A stretch of DNA of 7,896 bases. Source: Actinobacteria bacterium UBA7422 (lineage in GTDB: Bacteria; Actinomycetota; Actinomycetes; S36-B12). Below are positions 1 through 5,900 of the stretch, piece by piece (the stretch's first letter is position 1; every line of letters starts with the position of its first letter). The notes beneath the pieces are model-generated. The model ran no database searches, had not been told where the DNA came from, and saw only the letters and a list, made by a program, of their open reading frames with translations. The position numbers and the translations under genes were made by a program. Location: assembly GCA_002469525.1 (NCBI GenBank), contig DKME01000036.1, positions 1 through 7,896 of the forward strand. Direction: 5' to 3'.

Positions 1-507
1 CGCCATATAGATATGTCCGGCAAGGGCTATCACGATCGCGAGTGTGAGCCAGTCGTGCACAAATGTCGCGCCGGTTCGAATGTCGTCTGTGAACAGCGAA
101 CTGAAGAACATGACCATGCCGGTTGCGAACATGATCAAGATGGCACCGAGACTGAAAGACGCATTGAGCTTTTGTCCAGCGTTGAATTTCCCGTAAACCG
201 AATCAGGATTGCTTACATCTATTTCTATGGCACTACTGTCTTGGCGTTTGAGCCACGCGAAGTCATGGGAGTGGAAACGATTGAGCTCACGAGCATTGAT
301 TCTAAAGATCGGGAAAAACACAGCGATCAGTAACGGAATGGGAAGCAGGAAACCGCTGACCGAATGGATCGTCTTCACTATTCCACGATTCCCGATCAAG
401 ACACTGATGTCGGGAATGTAGAGAGCTGAGGCGGTGGCGATCAGGATCAGCATGAGAAATGCAATGGAGCGGTGCGCGAAACGCTCGACCGGGGTGAAGC
501 GCTTCAC
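1..507 (-). CDS. Di-heme cytochrome b, formate dehydrogenase gamma (FdnI)-like, partial
   Basis: Integral membrane cytochrome b that probably carries electrons between the adjacent molybdoenzyme and the quinone pool. 169 codons are visible and the frame is open at the window edge, so the C-terminus is missing. It starts at GTG 507-505, which overlaps the TGA of the upstream gene (GTGA), suggesting translational coupling. Hydrophobic helices lie at about residues 15-32, 50-68, 117-136 and 153-169. Histidines occur at H12 (FAHRS), H48 (TIHSVSGF), H151 (FVHDWL) and H165 (GHIYMA). The 14-residue spacing of the last pair, and the motif KFNAGQKLN at 107-115, match the pattern I recall for E. coli FdnI (His18, 57, 155, 169), so two b hemes are likely. 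The family assignment is strong. The role as partner of the neighbouring oxidoreductase is inferred from gene order. A generic cytochrome b561-type label would also fit. Confidence 0.85.
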   Translation of the reverse strand, partial: MKRFTPVERFAHRSIAFLMLILIATASALYIPDISVLIGNRGIVKTIHSVSGFLLPIPLLIAVFFPIFRINARELNRFHSHDFAWLKRQDSSAIEIDVSNPDSVYGKFNAGQKLNASFSLGAILIMFATGMVMFFSSLFTDDIRTGATFVHDWLTLAIVIALAGHIYMA

Positions 508-1277
508 GTGACTGGTTCGTCAGAGCGACCGTTGGACTGGCCAACCCATGCGTCAATGTCGTAACCGCGTTGCTCCCAATAGCCGGGAATTACCTCGTCG
601 ATCACGTTGATGTTGGACAGCCATTTCAGTGATTTATAGCCGTACATTGGCGCGACCAAGAGTCGTGCCGGCCCACCATGTTCGCGGGAGACTGGCTTTC
701 CGTACATCGAAGTGGCAATTAACACATCGGGGCGGTTGGCCTGTTCCATGGTGAGTGACTCGGTATACACACCGTCAAATGAATCAATGCTCATGGCAGT
801 CGCGGTGGGTGAAGCGCCAGCAACAGCAAGCAGATCACTCATGAGAACACCCGACCACGGGACGTTGTCAACCCGCCAACCTGTCACACACTGAAAGTCT
901 TTGGTCATGGAAGTTTGGGGGAGTGAGCCAAGGTCGGCAAAGCTCAAGTTCAAGGGCGCGCTTACAGCGCCACCAACTGTTAGTCGATAGTCCGCTTCGG
1001 ACATTTCGGGGTAGCCATTCGTGACGGTGTAAATGCGAAAACCACCAGCGGCGGGAATAACTCCGCCGAGGCCTGGAATTGTCGCTGCAACGGTGTCGCT
1101 GACAACCGAATTGAGTTGACGACCAAAAACAATACCCACCGCACCTAGCCCAACCATGCCAAGGATTACGCGCCGTCCGATTGGTGTTCCCAAATTTGCC
1201 ACACCTGATGGGAACACATTTTCACTAAATATGCCAGTGCTAATGAAACCGGATTTGCGGGAATACACTTGACTCAT
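504..1277 (-). CDS. Molybdopterin-dependent oxidoreductase, sulfite-oxidase fold, Tat-exported
   Basis: 257-residue stand-alone SUOX-fold molybdenum cofactor domain, comparable in architecture to YedY/MsrP-type enzymes. It has no visible heme domain and no room for the C-terminal dimerisation domain of true sulfite oxidases. The Mo-ligand cysteine is C130 in DFQCVTGWRVDNVPWSGV (127-144). Further cofactor-binding blocks are HGGPARLLVAP (200-210) and YGYKSLKWL (212-220). R35-R36 followed by a glycine-rich hydrophobic stretch (37-51) looks like a Tat signal or anchor. I see no clear signal peptidase site, so it may stay tethered. The ATG at 1277 overlaps the start of the divergent amidase gene. 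The frame stays open to 1448, but that extension lies antisense inside the amidase gene and is unlikely. The cytochrome b gene follows with a 4-nt overlap, so electrons probably pass to or from its b hemes. Substrate unknown: sulfite, a sulfoxide or another oxo-compound are possible. Confidence 0.87.
   Translation of the reverse strand: MSQVYSRKSGFISTGIFSENVFPSGVANLGTPIGRRVILGMVGLGAVGIVFGRQLNSVVSDTVAATIPGLGGVIPAAGGFRIYTVTNGYPEMSEADYRLTVGGAVSAPLNLSFADLGSLPQTSMTKDFQCVTGWRVDNVPWSGVLMSDLLAVAGASPTATAMSIDSFDGVYTESLTMEQANRPDVLIATSMYGKPVSREHGGPARLLVAPMYGYKSLKWLSNINVIDEVIPGYWEQRGYDIDAWVGQSNGRSDEPVT
1264..1269 (+). promoter_or_regulatory. Candidate -10 box (TACACT) for a leaderless amidase mRNA
   Basis: TACACT fits TANNNT and ends exactly 6 nt before the A of ATG 1276. 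A transcript from it would start at or next to the start codon. No Shine-Dalgarno sequence lies at a useful distance (the nearest purine run, GGGA at 1258-1261, is 14 nt away). No -35 hexamer is recognisable 16-18 nt upstream. The box lies inside the 5' coding part of the divergent oxidoreductase gene. Confidence 0.5.
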
Positions 1278-2298
1278 GTGTACGAGCCTGCGAATTAACG
1301 CCCAAGACAATTCTGTAGTTGTTGGTCGGACTATGGAATTCCCGTCCCTCATGAATGCCCAGTTATCCGTTATTCCACGTGGAATCGAACTCGCGAGCAT
1401 CGCTCCAGGGAACGTCAAAGGGCTGACCTGGACTACTAAATACGGCACCGTCGGTATAGACGCGTTCCCCTCAGAGATCGACGGCGGGAATTTCAGCTAC
1501 ACGGACGGAATGAATGAAAAGGGCGTTTACGCTGGGTTGCTCTACCACCCTGGTTTTTGCCAGTTCACTGCCACTGAGGGTAAGGCTGCAACAGAGTTGC
1601 TCGCTCCCTTGCATTTCATTGCCTATATTTTGACCACCTGCGCGAGTGTCGCTGAAGCCAAGTCCGCCCTGTCAGCGGTGACGGTCTGGGATTACCAACC
1701 ACCAATTCCGGTAAAGCTGTCAGCCCACTTCACCATCCATGACTCAACAGGCGCCTGCATTGTTGTCGAGTGGGATAAAGGTGAGATGAAAACCTTCGAC
1801 AACCCAATCGGCGTTTTAACCAACTCACCGAATTTCGATTGGCACCTGACAAACTTGCGTAACTACGTGGGATTGCAAGCCACGCACGCTGATTCGGTCA
1901 ACCTCGAGGGCGTTGAATTAGCACCCCTGGGAATTGGGTCCGGCATGCGCGGTTTGCCAGGTGACCCGACCCCTCCGGGACGCTTCGTACGAGCGGTGGC
2001 GTTGGTGGCCGCAGCTAAGAAACAACCCGACAGTGAATCTGCGGAGAACATGATGCTGCACCTGATCAACAACTTTGATCTTGTTGACGGGATCGCGGTG
2101 GCATCTGCCCAGCCCCCAACCGAGGATCAAACACTGTGGTCAACGATCAGTAACTTGCACGAAAAGTCGTTTAGCGTCCGCATGGCGAGCGACGTCACAT
2201 TCCGGCGAATCATGCTGGAGTCCGTTGACTTCGACGGTTCGCAGATTCGTAACGTGGAGCTACCGGCCGCAGCGAGTTTCCCCGAGTGGAAAATTTAG
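1276..2298 (+). CDS. Choloylglycine hydrolase-family Ntn amidase (linear amide C-N hydrolase)
   Basis: 340 residues, a normal length for the bile salt hydrolase/penicillin V acylase family. The start is fixed by chemistry: Met1 must be removed to expose C2 as the N-terminal nucleophile (MCTSLRI). Other active-site positions are in place: R18 and E21 in GRTMEF, N80 in DGMNEKGVYAG, N183 in LTNSPNFDWH, and R236 in PPGRFVRA. Position 21 is Glu where bile salt hydrolases have Asp. I recall Glu in other penicillin-acylase-like members, so activity is still expected. There is no signal peptide, so the enzyme is probably cytoplasmic. The substrate cannot be read from sequence: penicillin V, conjugated bile-salt-like amides, N-acyl homoserine lactones and other acyl amides are all known in the family. 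A DUF1349 gene follows immediately. The gene is divergent from, and overlaps by 2 nt, the start of the molybdoenzyme gene. Confidence 0.9.
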   Translation: MCTSLRINAQDNSVVVGRTMEFPSLMNAQLSVIPRGIELASIAPGNVKGLTWTTKYGTVGIDAFPSEIDGGNFSYTDGMNEKGVYAGLLYHPGFCQFTATEGKAATELLAPLHFIAYILTTCASVAEAKSALSAVTVWDYQPPIPVKLSAHFTIHDSTGACIVVEWDKGEMKTFDNPIGVLTNSPNFDWHLTNLRNYVGLQATHADSVNLEGVELAPLGIGSGMRGLPGDPTPPGRFVRAVALVAAAKKQPDSESAENMMLHLINNFDLVDGIAVASAQPPTEDQTLWSTISNLHEKSFSVRMASDVTFRRIMLESVDFDGSQIRNVELPAAASFPEWKI

Positions 2299-2306
2299 TT
2301 TTTCCG

Positions 2307-2960
2307 ATGCCCACACGAAGCAACTGGGAATTGGGCCGCTGGATCAACCCGCCGACCGAATTTAGGGTCAGTGAACGCGGCCTTGAGTTAACAACCGAGC
2401 CCAATACCGATCTCTGGCAACGCACGTATTACGGATTCCGCAACGACAACGCCCCGGGTTACCTGGTTGACCTTGCGACCAACTTCACTTTCACCGCAAC
2501 AGTGCAGGCGCAATACGAAGTCCTTTTTGACCAAGCTGGAGTTCTGGTCTGGATCGATTCGCAGAACTGGATCAAAGCGTCCGTTGAATACGAAAACGAG
2601 ACTTTCTCCCGACTCGGAGTGGTAGTTACCAACCAAGGTCACTCGGATTGGTCCACGCGCAATGTCCAAACGACCAAGGGTATGAATTTTCGTGTCTCCC
2701 GCCGTGGCCCAGATTTCCTCGTTGAAGCCCAAACAACTACCACGCCAGAGTTAAACGAAGAGTGGGAGCAGTTGCGGGTCGCTCACCTAGCAAGACTTGG
2801 GGAGACAACCCAATCCATGGGTGCAGCCCGACCCCCACATGTTGAGGTAGCCGGGAGCGTGGGTGTGGGGGTGTACGCGTGCAGTCCGGGGCAGTCGTCC
2901 TTCACAGCAGGATTTACCAATGTACATTTCGGTGAGTCTGTGTGGCCCTCACATAGCTAG
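2307..2960 (+). CDS. DUF1349 domain protein (concanavalin A-like fold)
   Basis: 217 residues from ATG 2307. Family-typical blocks run in order: WINPP (12-16), LELTTEP (26-32), TDLWQRTYYGF (34-44), the core YEVLFDQAGVLVWIDSQNW (70-88), and a C-terminal SVGVGVYACSP block. DUF1349 proteins, related to yeast 'regulation of enolase 1', are predicted beta-sandwich lectin-like folds. I know of no settled enzymatic role. No signal peptide or membrane segment is visible. The start is uncertain: GTG 2286 gives a 224-residue product overlapping the amidase stop by 13 nt, whereas ATG 2307 begins 8 nt after the stop. Neither has a good ribosome binding site; ATG is preferred because the domain begins soon after it. 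The tight spacing implies cotranscription with the amidase. A shared process is inferred and its nature unknown. Confidence 0.85.
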   Translation: MPTRSNWELGRWINPPTEFRVSERGLELTTEPNTDLWQRTYYGFRNDNAPGYLVDLATNFTFTATVQAQYEVLFDQAGVLVWIDSQNWIKASVEYENETFSRLGVVVTNQGHSDWSTRNVQTTKGMNFRVSRRGPDFLVEAQTTTTPELNEEWEQLRVAHLARLGETTQSMGAARPPHVEVAGSVGVGVYACSPGQSSFTAGFTNVHFGESVWPSHS

Positions 2961-3022
2961 TGCACGTTGAAACGATGAAACGCGTTGGCGGCAGAGCGAG
3001 AAGTCAGCGAAAAAATGGGGAG

Positions 3023-3093
3023 AGCGGGTGACCGGGATCGAACCGGCATGGCCAGCTTGGAAGGCTGGGGCTCTACCATTGAGCTACACCCGC
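3023..3093 (-). tRNA. tRNA-Gly (anticodon UCC)
   Basis: A 71-nt cloverleaf reads on the minus strand. The acceptor stem GCGGGTG pairs with CACCCGC and is followed by a T discriminator. The D stem is GCTC/GAGC. The anticodon stem is CCAGC/GCTGG around loop CTTCCAA, anticodon TCC. The T stem is GCCGG/CCGGT with loop TTCGATC. The 3' CCA is not encoded. It decodes GGA and GGG. A run of six T lies just past the 3' end on this strand (3015-3010) and could help end transcription, but no separate hairpin precedes it. Confidence 0.97.
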
Positions 3094-3107
3094 GAGGTGC
3101 CCGGCAA

Positions 3108-3113
3108 AGAGTA
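3108..3113 (-). promoter_or_regulatory. Candidate -10 box (TACTCT) for tRNA-Gly
   Basis: On the minus strand TACTCT fits TANNNT and lies 14 nt before the mature 5' end of tRNA-Gly, allowing a leader of about 7 nt to be removed by RNase P. The same 14-nt spacing is seen for the tRNA-Pro box in this window, which supports both. No convincing -35 hexamer is visible. Confidence 0.35.
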
Positions 3114-3203
3114 GCCGATCCCTTTCCACCTAGATGAGATGGCGTCAGTTCATTCCTGGGAGGGCAGCTCACCGGGACCAGATTCAGGTTATTTGCACGA
3201 AGG

Positions 3204-3641
3204 TTATCTGGTGGATTCGTAGAGCTGAATGAATTCAGGCACCGTGACTCGGGAAATAGCCGCACCCACTGCATCAAGGTTGATTCCATCGAGACTCTTA
3301 AAGCGAACGCAGGCTTTTCCCGCGTCAAGTTTTTGACCTGATTCCCGGTACATTGCTTCGAATTCTTTCCGGAGCGTTTCGTCGCTGTATTGGGCGTAAA
3401 GGTAAACGGACATATGGTTTTTCTGATTGGCAAGGGCCGCGAAAGACAGGGGGGCTTTGTTATAGGTATTCGGGTAGGTTTCCAGGGGGATTTCATAAGA
3501 AATCATTCCCCACCTCATTGTTTCAACGACACCTTCTGGCAGGTGGGCAATAATGACAGCACGCACCTTGGATAGAGCCTCAGATCTGTCTGCGGGGATG
3601 GCCGCTAGATACTCTTCAATGGTGCTCGCGTCGCTATTCAC
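3204..3641 (-). CDS. DUF1801 (YdhG-like) family protein
   Basis: 145 residues, full length for a stand-alone DUF1801 domain. Conserved blocks run in order: TIEEYLAAIPADR (7-19), LPEGVVETMRWGMISYEIPL (34-53), YPNTYNKAPLSFAALANQKN (56-75) with HMSVYLY following, and DAGKACVRFKSLD (106-118). No signal peptide or membrane helix. The family is structurally frataxin-like and some members are annotated as iron chaperones, but the role is not established. The start is GTG 3641: no Shine-Dalgarno is visible, yet a -35/-10 pair ends 6 nt upstream, pointing to a leaderless transcript. The stop TAA is at 3206-3204. The gene stands alone between two tRNA genes and is divergent from tRNA-Pro. The product itself is confidently assigned; the biochemical role is not. 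Confidence 0.88.
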   Translation of the reverse strand: MNSDASTIEEYLAAIPADRSEALSKVRAVIIAHLPEGVVETMRWGMISYEIPLETYPNTYNKAPLSFAALANQKNHMSVYLYAQYSDETLRKEFEAMYRESGQKLDAGKACVRFKSLDGINLDAVGAAISRVTVPEFIQLYESTR

Positions 3642-3647
3642 CTAGGC

Positions 3648-3676
3648 AAGTTACTACCGCCGAGGCCGTACGTCTA
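3648..3676 (-). promoter_or_regulatory. Promoter of the DUF1801 gene (TAGACG - 17 nt - TAACTT)
   Basis: On the minus strand a -35-like TAGACG (3676-3671) is followed by a 17-nt spacer and a -10-like TAACTT (3653-3648). The -10 ends 6 nt before GTG 3641, so the message would be leaderless. It overlaps the proposed divergent tRNA-Pro promoter. This is the best-spaced promoter pair in the window, though neither hexamer is perfect. Confidence 0.5.
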
Positions 3677-3680
3677 GGCT
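3651..3680 (+). promoter_or_regulatory. Candidate promoter of tRNA-Pro (TTACTA - 18 nt - TAGGCT)
   Basis: TAGGCT (3675-3680) fits TANNNT and lies 14 nt before the mature tRNA 5' end, the same distance as the tRNA-Gly box. A weak -35-like TTACTA (3651-3656) sits 18 nt upstream. Each hexamer overlaps a hexamer of the DUF1801 promoter on the other strand. Confidence 0.38.
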
Positions 3681-3694
3681 CTGCGAGGCCAACG

Positions 3695-3770
3695 CGGGGC
3701 GTAGCGTAGTGGCTAGCGCGCCTGCTTTGGGAGCAGGAGACCGGGAGTTCGAATCTCCCCGCCCCGACCA
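3695..3770 (+). tRNA. tRNA-Pro (anticodon UGG), CCA encoded
   Basis: The acceptor stem CGGGGCG pairs with CGCCCCG, followed by discriminator A (3767) and an encoded CCA (3768-3770). The D stem is GCGT/GCGC. The anticodon stem is CCTGC/GCAGG around TTTGGGA, anticodon TGG. The T stem is GGGAG/CTCCC with loop TTCGAAT. The body without CCA is 73 nt. It decodes CCA and CCG and possibly more by wobble. Unlike the tRNA-Gly gene nearby, the CCA tail is genomic. tig begins 73 nt downstream on the same strand, with no clear terminator between them. Confidence 0.97.
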
Positions 3771-3843
3771 TTTGATCCGTTTTGTTTGCGGATTGAGTTA
3801 GCGTGATGTTCGGTAAGTCCCCAACAAGACCTGGAGTGCGTTC

Positions 3844-5136
3844 ATGAAGAGTGAGATCGAAACCCTCAGCCCAACCCGTATCAAACTCAGTGTTGAGATT
3901 CCCTTCGAGGAATTGCAGCCCAGCTTGGACGAGGCACTTACTCGGATTGGCAAGCAAATCAACATCCCGGGGTTCCGTAAGGGCAAAGTTCCCGCGCGTG
4001 TTGTTGAACAGCGCGTTGGGCGGGGAGCAGTCTTAGAAGAAGCAGTTAACAACGCTGTTCCCAAGGCATATGACGAACTCGTGGTTGAGAACAAGATCCG
4101 ACCGATCGGCCAGCCAACAATTGAGGTCACTGAAGTGGCTGACGGGGAAAAACTAACTTTCACCGCTGAGGTGAATGTGCGACCGGAGTTCACCCTCCCG
4201 GAGTTTGACACTTTGACCGTTGAAGTTGAGCCGGTTGCGCTCGTTGAAGCCGACATTGTTGAACAAATTGACTCACTGCGTGGACGTTTTGCCAACCTCG
4301 TCGAGGTTGATCGCGCCAGCATCGACGGTGATGTTCTTTTGGTCAATATCTCAGGTGCCACCGAAACCGGTGACGAGGTTGAAGACCTCAGTGCATCGGC
4401 AATGTCCTACGAATTGGGAACTGAAGGAATGCTCCCCGGGTTCGACGACGCCGTATGTGGAGCGAGCAAGGACGAGTCGCGCACATTCGAGTTCACCCCG
4501 CAAAACGGTGACTGGTCGGGTGTTCCGCTGACGGTAACCGTTGAGGTCGCTGCTGTTCGCGAACGCGAACTGCCCGAACTTGACGCAGACTTCGTCTCGA
4601 TGGCCTCCGAGTTCGACACCGTCGAAGAGTTGCGTGCTGACATTGAAACCCGTCTGGGTCGGTTAAAGAAGGTTGAGCAGGGCAACGAAGCCCGCAATAA
4701 GATCCATGACGTCCTCCTTGAGCAGGTTGAGCTTCCATTGCCGGAAGAATTGATCGAAGCTGAAGTCGAAGGCCACTTCCAAGACGGACACGACTCGGGT
4801 GAAGAACACCGAGCCGAGGTCGAGGCCGAAATCCGTACCGGGCTTAAAAGCCAATTCATCTTGGACAAGATCGCCGAAGACGAAGAACTCACGGTAGGTG
4901 AGAGCGAGCTCAGCGCTTGGCTCGTGCAGCAGGCACCGCGCTATGACATGGCACCTGATGCATTCGCTCAGGCTCTCGTTGAAGCAGGTCAAGTGCCAAT
5001 GGCAATGGCTGACATTCGTCGGGCCAAGGCGTTGGCAAAGGTCCTAGAGAGCGCCAAGGTTGTTGACACCGATGGTGCAGTAATTGACCTAGCGGAACTC
5101 GACGAAGAATTGGCAGCATTGACCGGTTCGGCTTAG
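3844..5136 (+). CDS. tig: Trigger factor, ribosome-associated chaperone
   Basis: 430 residues, within the usual range. Trigger factor binds at the ribosome exit tunnel and shields nascent chains. The N-terminal ribosome-binding domain (about 1-115) carries the signature GFRKGKVP at 43-50, with the FRK loop at 44-46 as in E. coli. An FKBP-type peptidyl-prolyl isomerase domain follows at about 155-245, including GTEGMLPGFDDAVCG. The helical C-terminal chaperone domain fills the rest, and the tail is acidic and Ala/Leu-rich. The ATG has a good Shine-Dalgarno, GGAG at 3833-3836, 7 nt upstream. A TANNNT box (TAGCGT, 3799-3804) without a -35 is the only promoter hint. The clpP1 start lies 99 nt downstream. 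The tig-clpP1-clpP2-clpX order is common in bacteria and places folding next to degradation. No anomalies seen. Confidence 0.97.
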   Translation: MKSEIETLSPTRIKLSVEIPFEELQPSLDEALTRIGKQINIPGFRKGKVPARVVEQRVGRGAVLEEAVNNAVPKAYDELVVENKIRPIGQPTIEVTEVADGEKLTFTAEVNVRPEFTLPEFDTLTVEVEPVALVEADIVEQIDSLRGRFANLVEVDRASIDGDVLLVNISGATETGDEVEDLSASAMSYELGTEGMLPGFDDAVCGASKDESRTFEFTPQNGDWSGVPLTVTVEVAAVRERELPELDADFVSMASEFDTVEELRADIETRLGRLKKVEQGNEARNKIHDVLLEQVELPLPEELIEAEVEGHFQDGHDSGEEHRAEVEAEIRTGLKSQFILDKIAEDEELTVGESELSAWLVQQAPRYDMAPDAFAQALVEAGQVPMAMADIRRAKALAKVLESAKVVDTDGAVIDLAELDEELAALTGSA

Positions 5137-5159
5137 GGCGAACGAGGGGTAATCACTAC

Positions 5160-5212
5160 CGAAGTGAGAGCCAATCCGGGTTAGAGTGTGGTTTCGCTTG
5201 CACATCACTTCG
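5160..5212 (+). repeat. 8-bp inverted repeat in the clpP1 upstream region
   Basis: CGAAGTGA (5160-5167) and TCACTTCG (5205-5212) are exact inverse complements separated by 37 nt. Between them is a possible -10 box, TAGAGT (5182-5187), near the centre of symmetry. The AGTGA of the left arm can also pair with TCACT at 5153-5157 across a 5-nt loop. An operator or an alternative RNA fold is possible, and chance is not excluded. No canonical -35 was found. Confidence 0.4.
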
Positions 5213-5225
5213 CTCGCTAACCGCT

Positions 5226-5230
5226 AGGAG
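5226..5230 (+). promoter_or_regulatory. Ribosome binding site fixing the clpP1 GTG start
   Basis: AGGAG lies 5 nt before GTG 5236. It is the strongest Shine-Dalgarno in the window. It decides in favour of this GTG over the internal ATG codons for M21 and M27, which would shorten the N-terminus. Confidence 0.8.
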
Positions 5231-5235
5231 AACTC

Positions 5236-5898
5236 GTGAACGTCCCTTTCAATAGCAACGAACTCGGCTCACTCGGTTCACCAAGCACTCACTGGATGCG
5301 CTCCGGGGGAGGCATGACCGGATTTGGTGACATGCTCGACGAGCGACTGCTGCGTGAGCGAATCATTTGGCTTGAAGGCCCGGTCATGGACGACAACTCC
5401 AACCGGATTGCCAAGCAGCTTCAGGTACTTGCCGCCGAGGATCCTGAAAAAGACATTAGTTTGTACATCAACTCACCGGGCGGCTCAATTTCAGCCGGCA
5501 TGGTCGTCTACGACACCATGCAGTTGATCCCCAACGACATCACAACCGTTGCCATGGGTCTTGCCGCTTCAATGGGTCAGTTCTTGCTCACCGCTGGAGC
5601 CGCGGGTAAGCGCTACGCCACCCCGAACACCCGAATCATGATGCATCAGCCGTCAGGTGGCCTTGGTGGAACCGCTAGTGACATCAAGATTCAAGCAGAG
5701 CAAATGCTGTTCATCAAAAAGCGAATGGCTCAACTCATTGCCGAGCACAGCGGGCAAACCATCGAACAGATTGAGATTGATTCAGATCGGGATCGTTGGT
5801 TTGACGCAGAGGCAGCCTCGACCTACGGCCTGATTGACCACGTGTACAGCACCTCGGCTGACGCCCCGACCGGTGGCACAAAGAGCAAGGGAGCCTGA
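5236..5898 (+). CDS. clpP1: ATP-dependent Clp protease proteolytic subunit ClpP1
   Basis: 220-residue serine peptidase, one of the two subunit types of the actinobacterial ClpP1P2 tetradecamer in the cytoplasm. The catalytic triad is intact: S112 in GLAASMGQF, H137 in MMHQPSGG, D186 in DSDRDRW. Spacings of 25 and 49 residues equal those of E. coli ClpP (97/122/171). The oxyanion-loop block NSPGGSISAGM is at 79-89. A glycine-rich N-terminal extension of about 35 residues precedes DERLLRERIIWLEGPV and probably includes a processed propeptide. Sequence blocks such as DISLYINSPGGSISAGM and SDRDRWF identify it as ClpP1 rather than ClpP2. The start is GTG 5236 with AGGAG 5 nt upstream. clpP2 begins 2 nt after the stop, so the two are cotranscribed and probably made in balance. 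No match to a ClgR-type dyad was recognised upstream. Confidence 0.96.
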   Translation: MNVPFNSNELGSLGSPSTHWMRSGGGMTGFGDMLDERLLRERIIWLEGPVMDDNSNRIAKQLQVLAAEDPEKDISLYINSPGGSISAGMVVYDTMQLIPNDITTVAMGLAASMGQFLLTAGAAGKRYATPNTRIMMHQPSGGLGGTASDIKIQAEQMLFIKKRMAQLIAEHSGQTIEQIEIDSDRDRWFDAEAASTYGLIDHVYSTSADAPTGGTKSKGA

Positions 5899-5900
5899 AA

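Noticed and set aside
13..421. Short plus-strand open frames opposite the cytochrome b gene
   Set aside because: The minus strand encodes a protein with four correctly placed heme histidines; the plus-strand translations have no motif.
1269..1274. TTGACT, a near-perfect -35 hexamer just before the amidase ATG
   Set aside because: A promoter using it would start inside the amidase gene, past the catalytic Cys2 codon, and no good -10 lies 16-18 nt downstream.
1278..1448. 57-codon upstream extension of the molybdoenzyme reading frame on the minus strand
   Set aside because: It lies entirely antisense to the conserved N-terminal catalytic region of the amidase, has no family similarity I recognise, and would put non-signal sequence ahead of the twin-arginine region.
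3177..3212. ACCAGAT / ATCTGGT inverted repeat with an AGGTTAT direct repeat at the DUF1801 stop
   Set aside because: The 7-bp stem has a 22-nt loop and no T-run on the minus strand. Too weak to call a terminator.
3225..3238. CTGAATGAATTCAG inverted repeat
   Set aside because: It lies inside the DUF1801 coding sequence and is explained by codons; no evidence of a binding site.
2957..3496. 179-codon minus-strand open frame across tRNA-Gly and the DUF1801 gene
   Set aside because: It reads through a tRNA gene and overlaps the clearly conserved DUF1801 frame, so it is not a protein gene.
3775..3793. ATCCG / CGGAT hairpin just after tRNA-Pro
   Set aside because: Only 5 bp with a 9-nt loop and no following T-run; it could be a chance pairing or part of tRNA 3' processing.
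3798..4361. 187-codon minus-strand open frame opposite tig
   Set aside because: Low-complexity Ser/Thr/Arg-rich translation typical of a shadow frame; tig on the plus strand is unambiguous.
4407..4892. 161-codon minus-strand open frame opposite tig
   Set aside because: Serine-rich shadow of acidic trigger factor codons, with no domain or start signal.
5137..5235. ClgR or CIRCE-type operator upstream of clpP1
   Set aside because: I looked for a CGC...GCG ClgR-like dyad and for a CIRCE inverted repeat and found neither in recognisable form; a matrix scan would be decisive.
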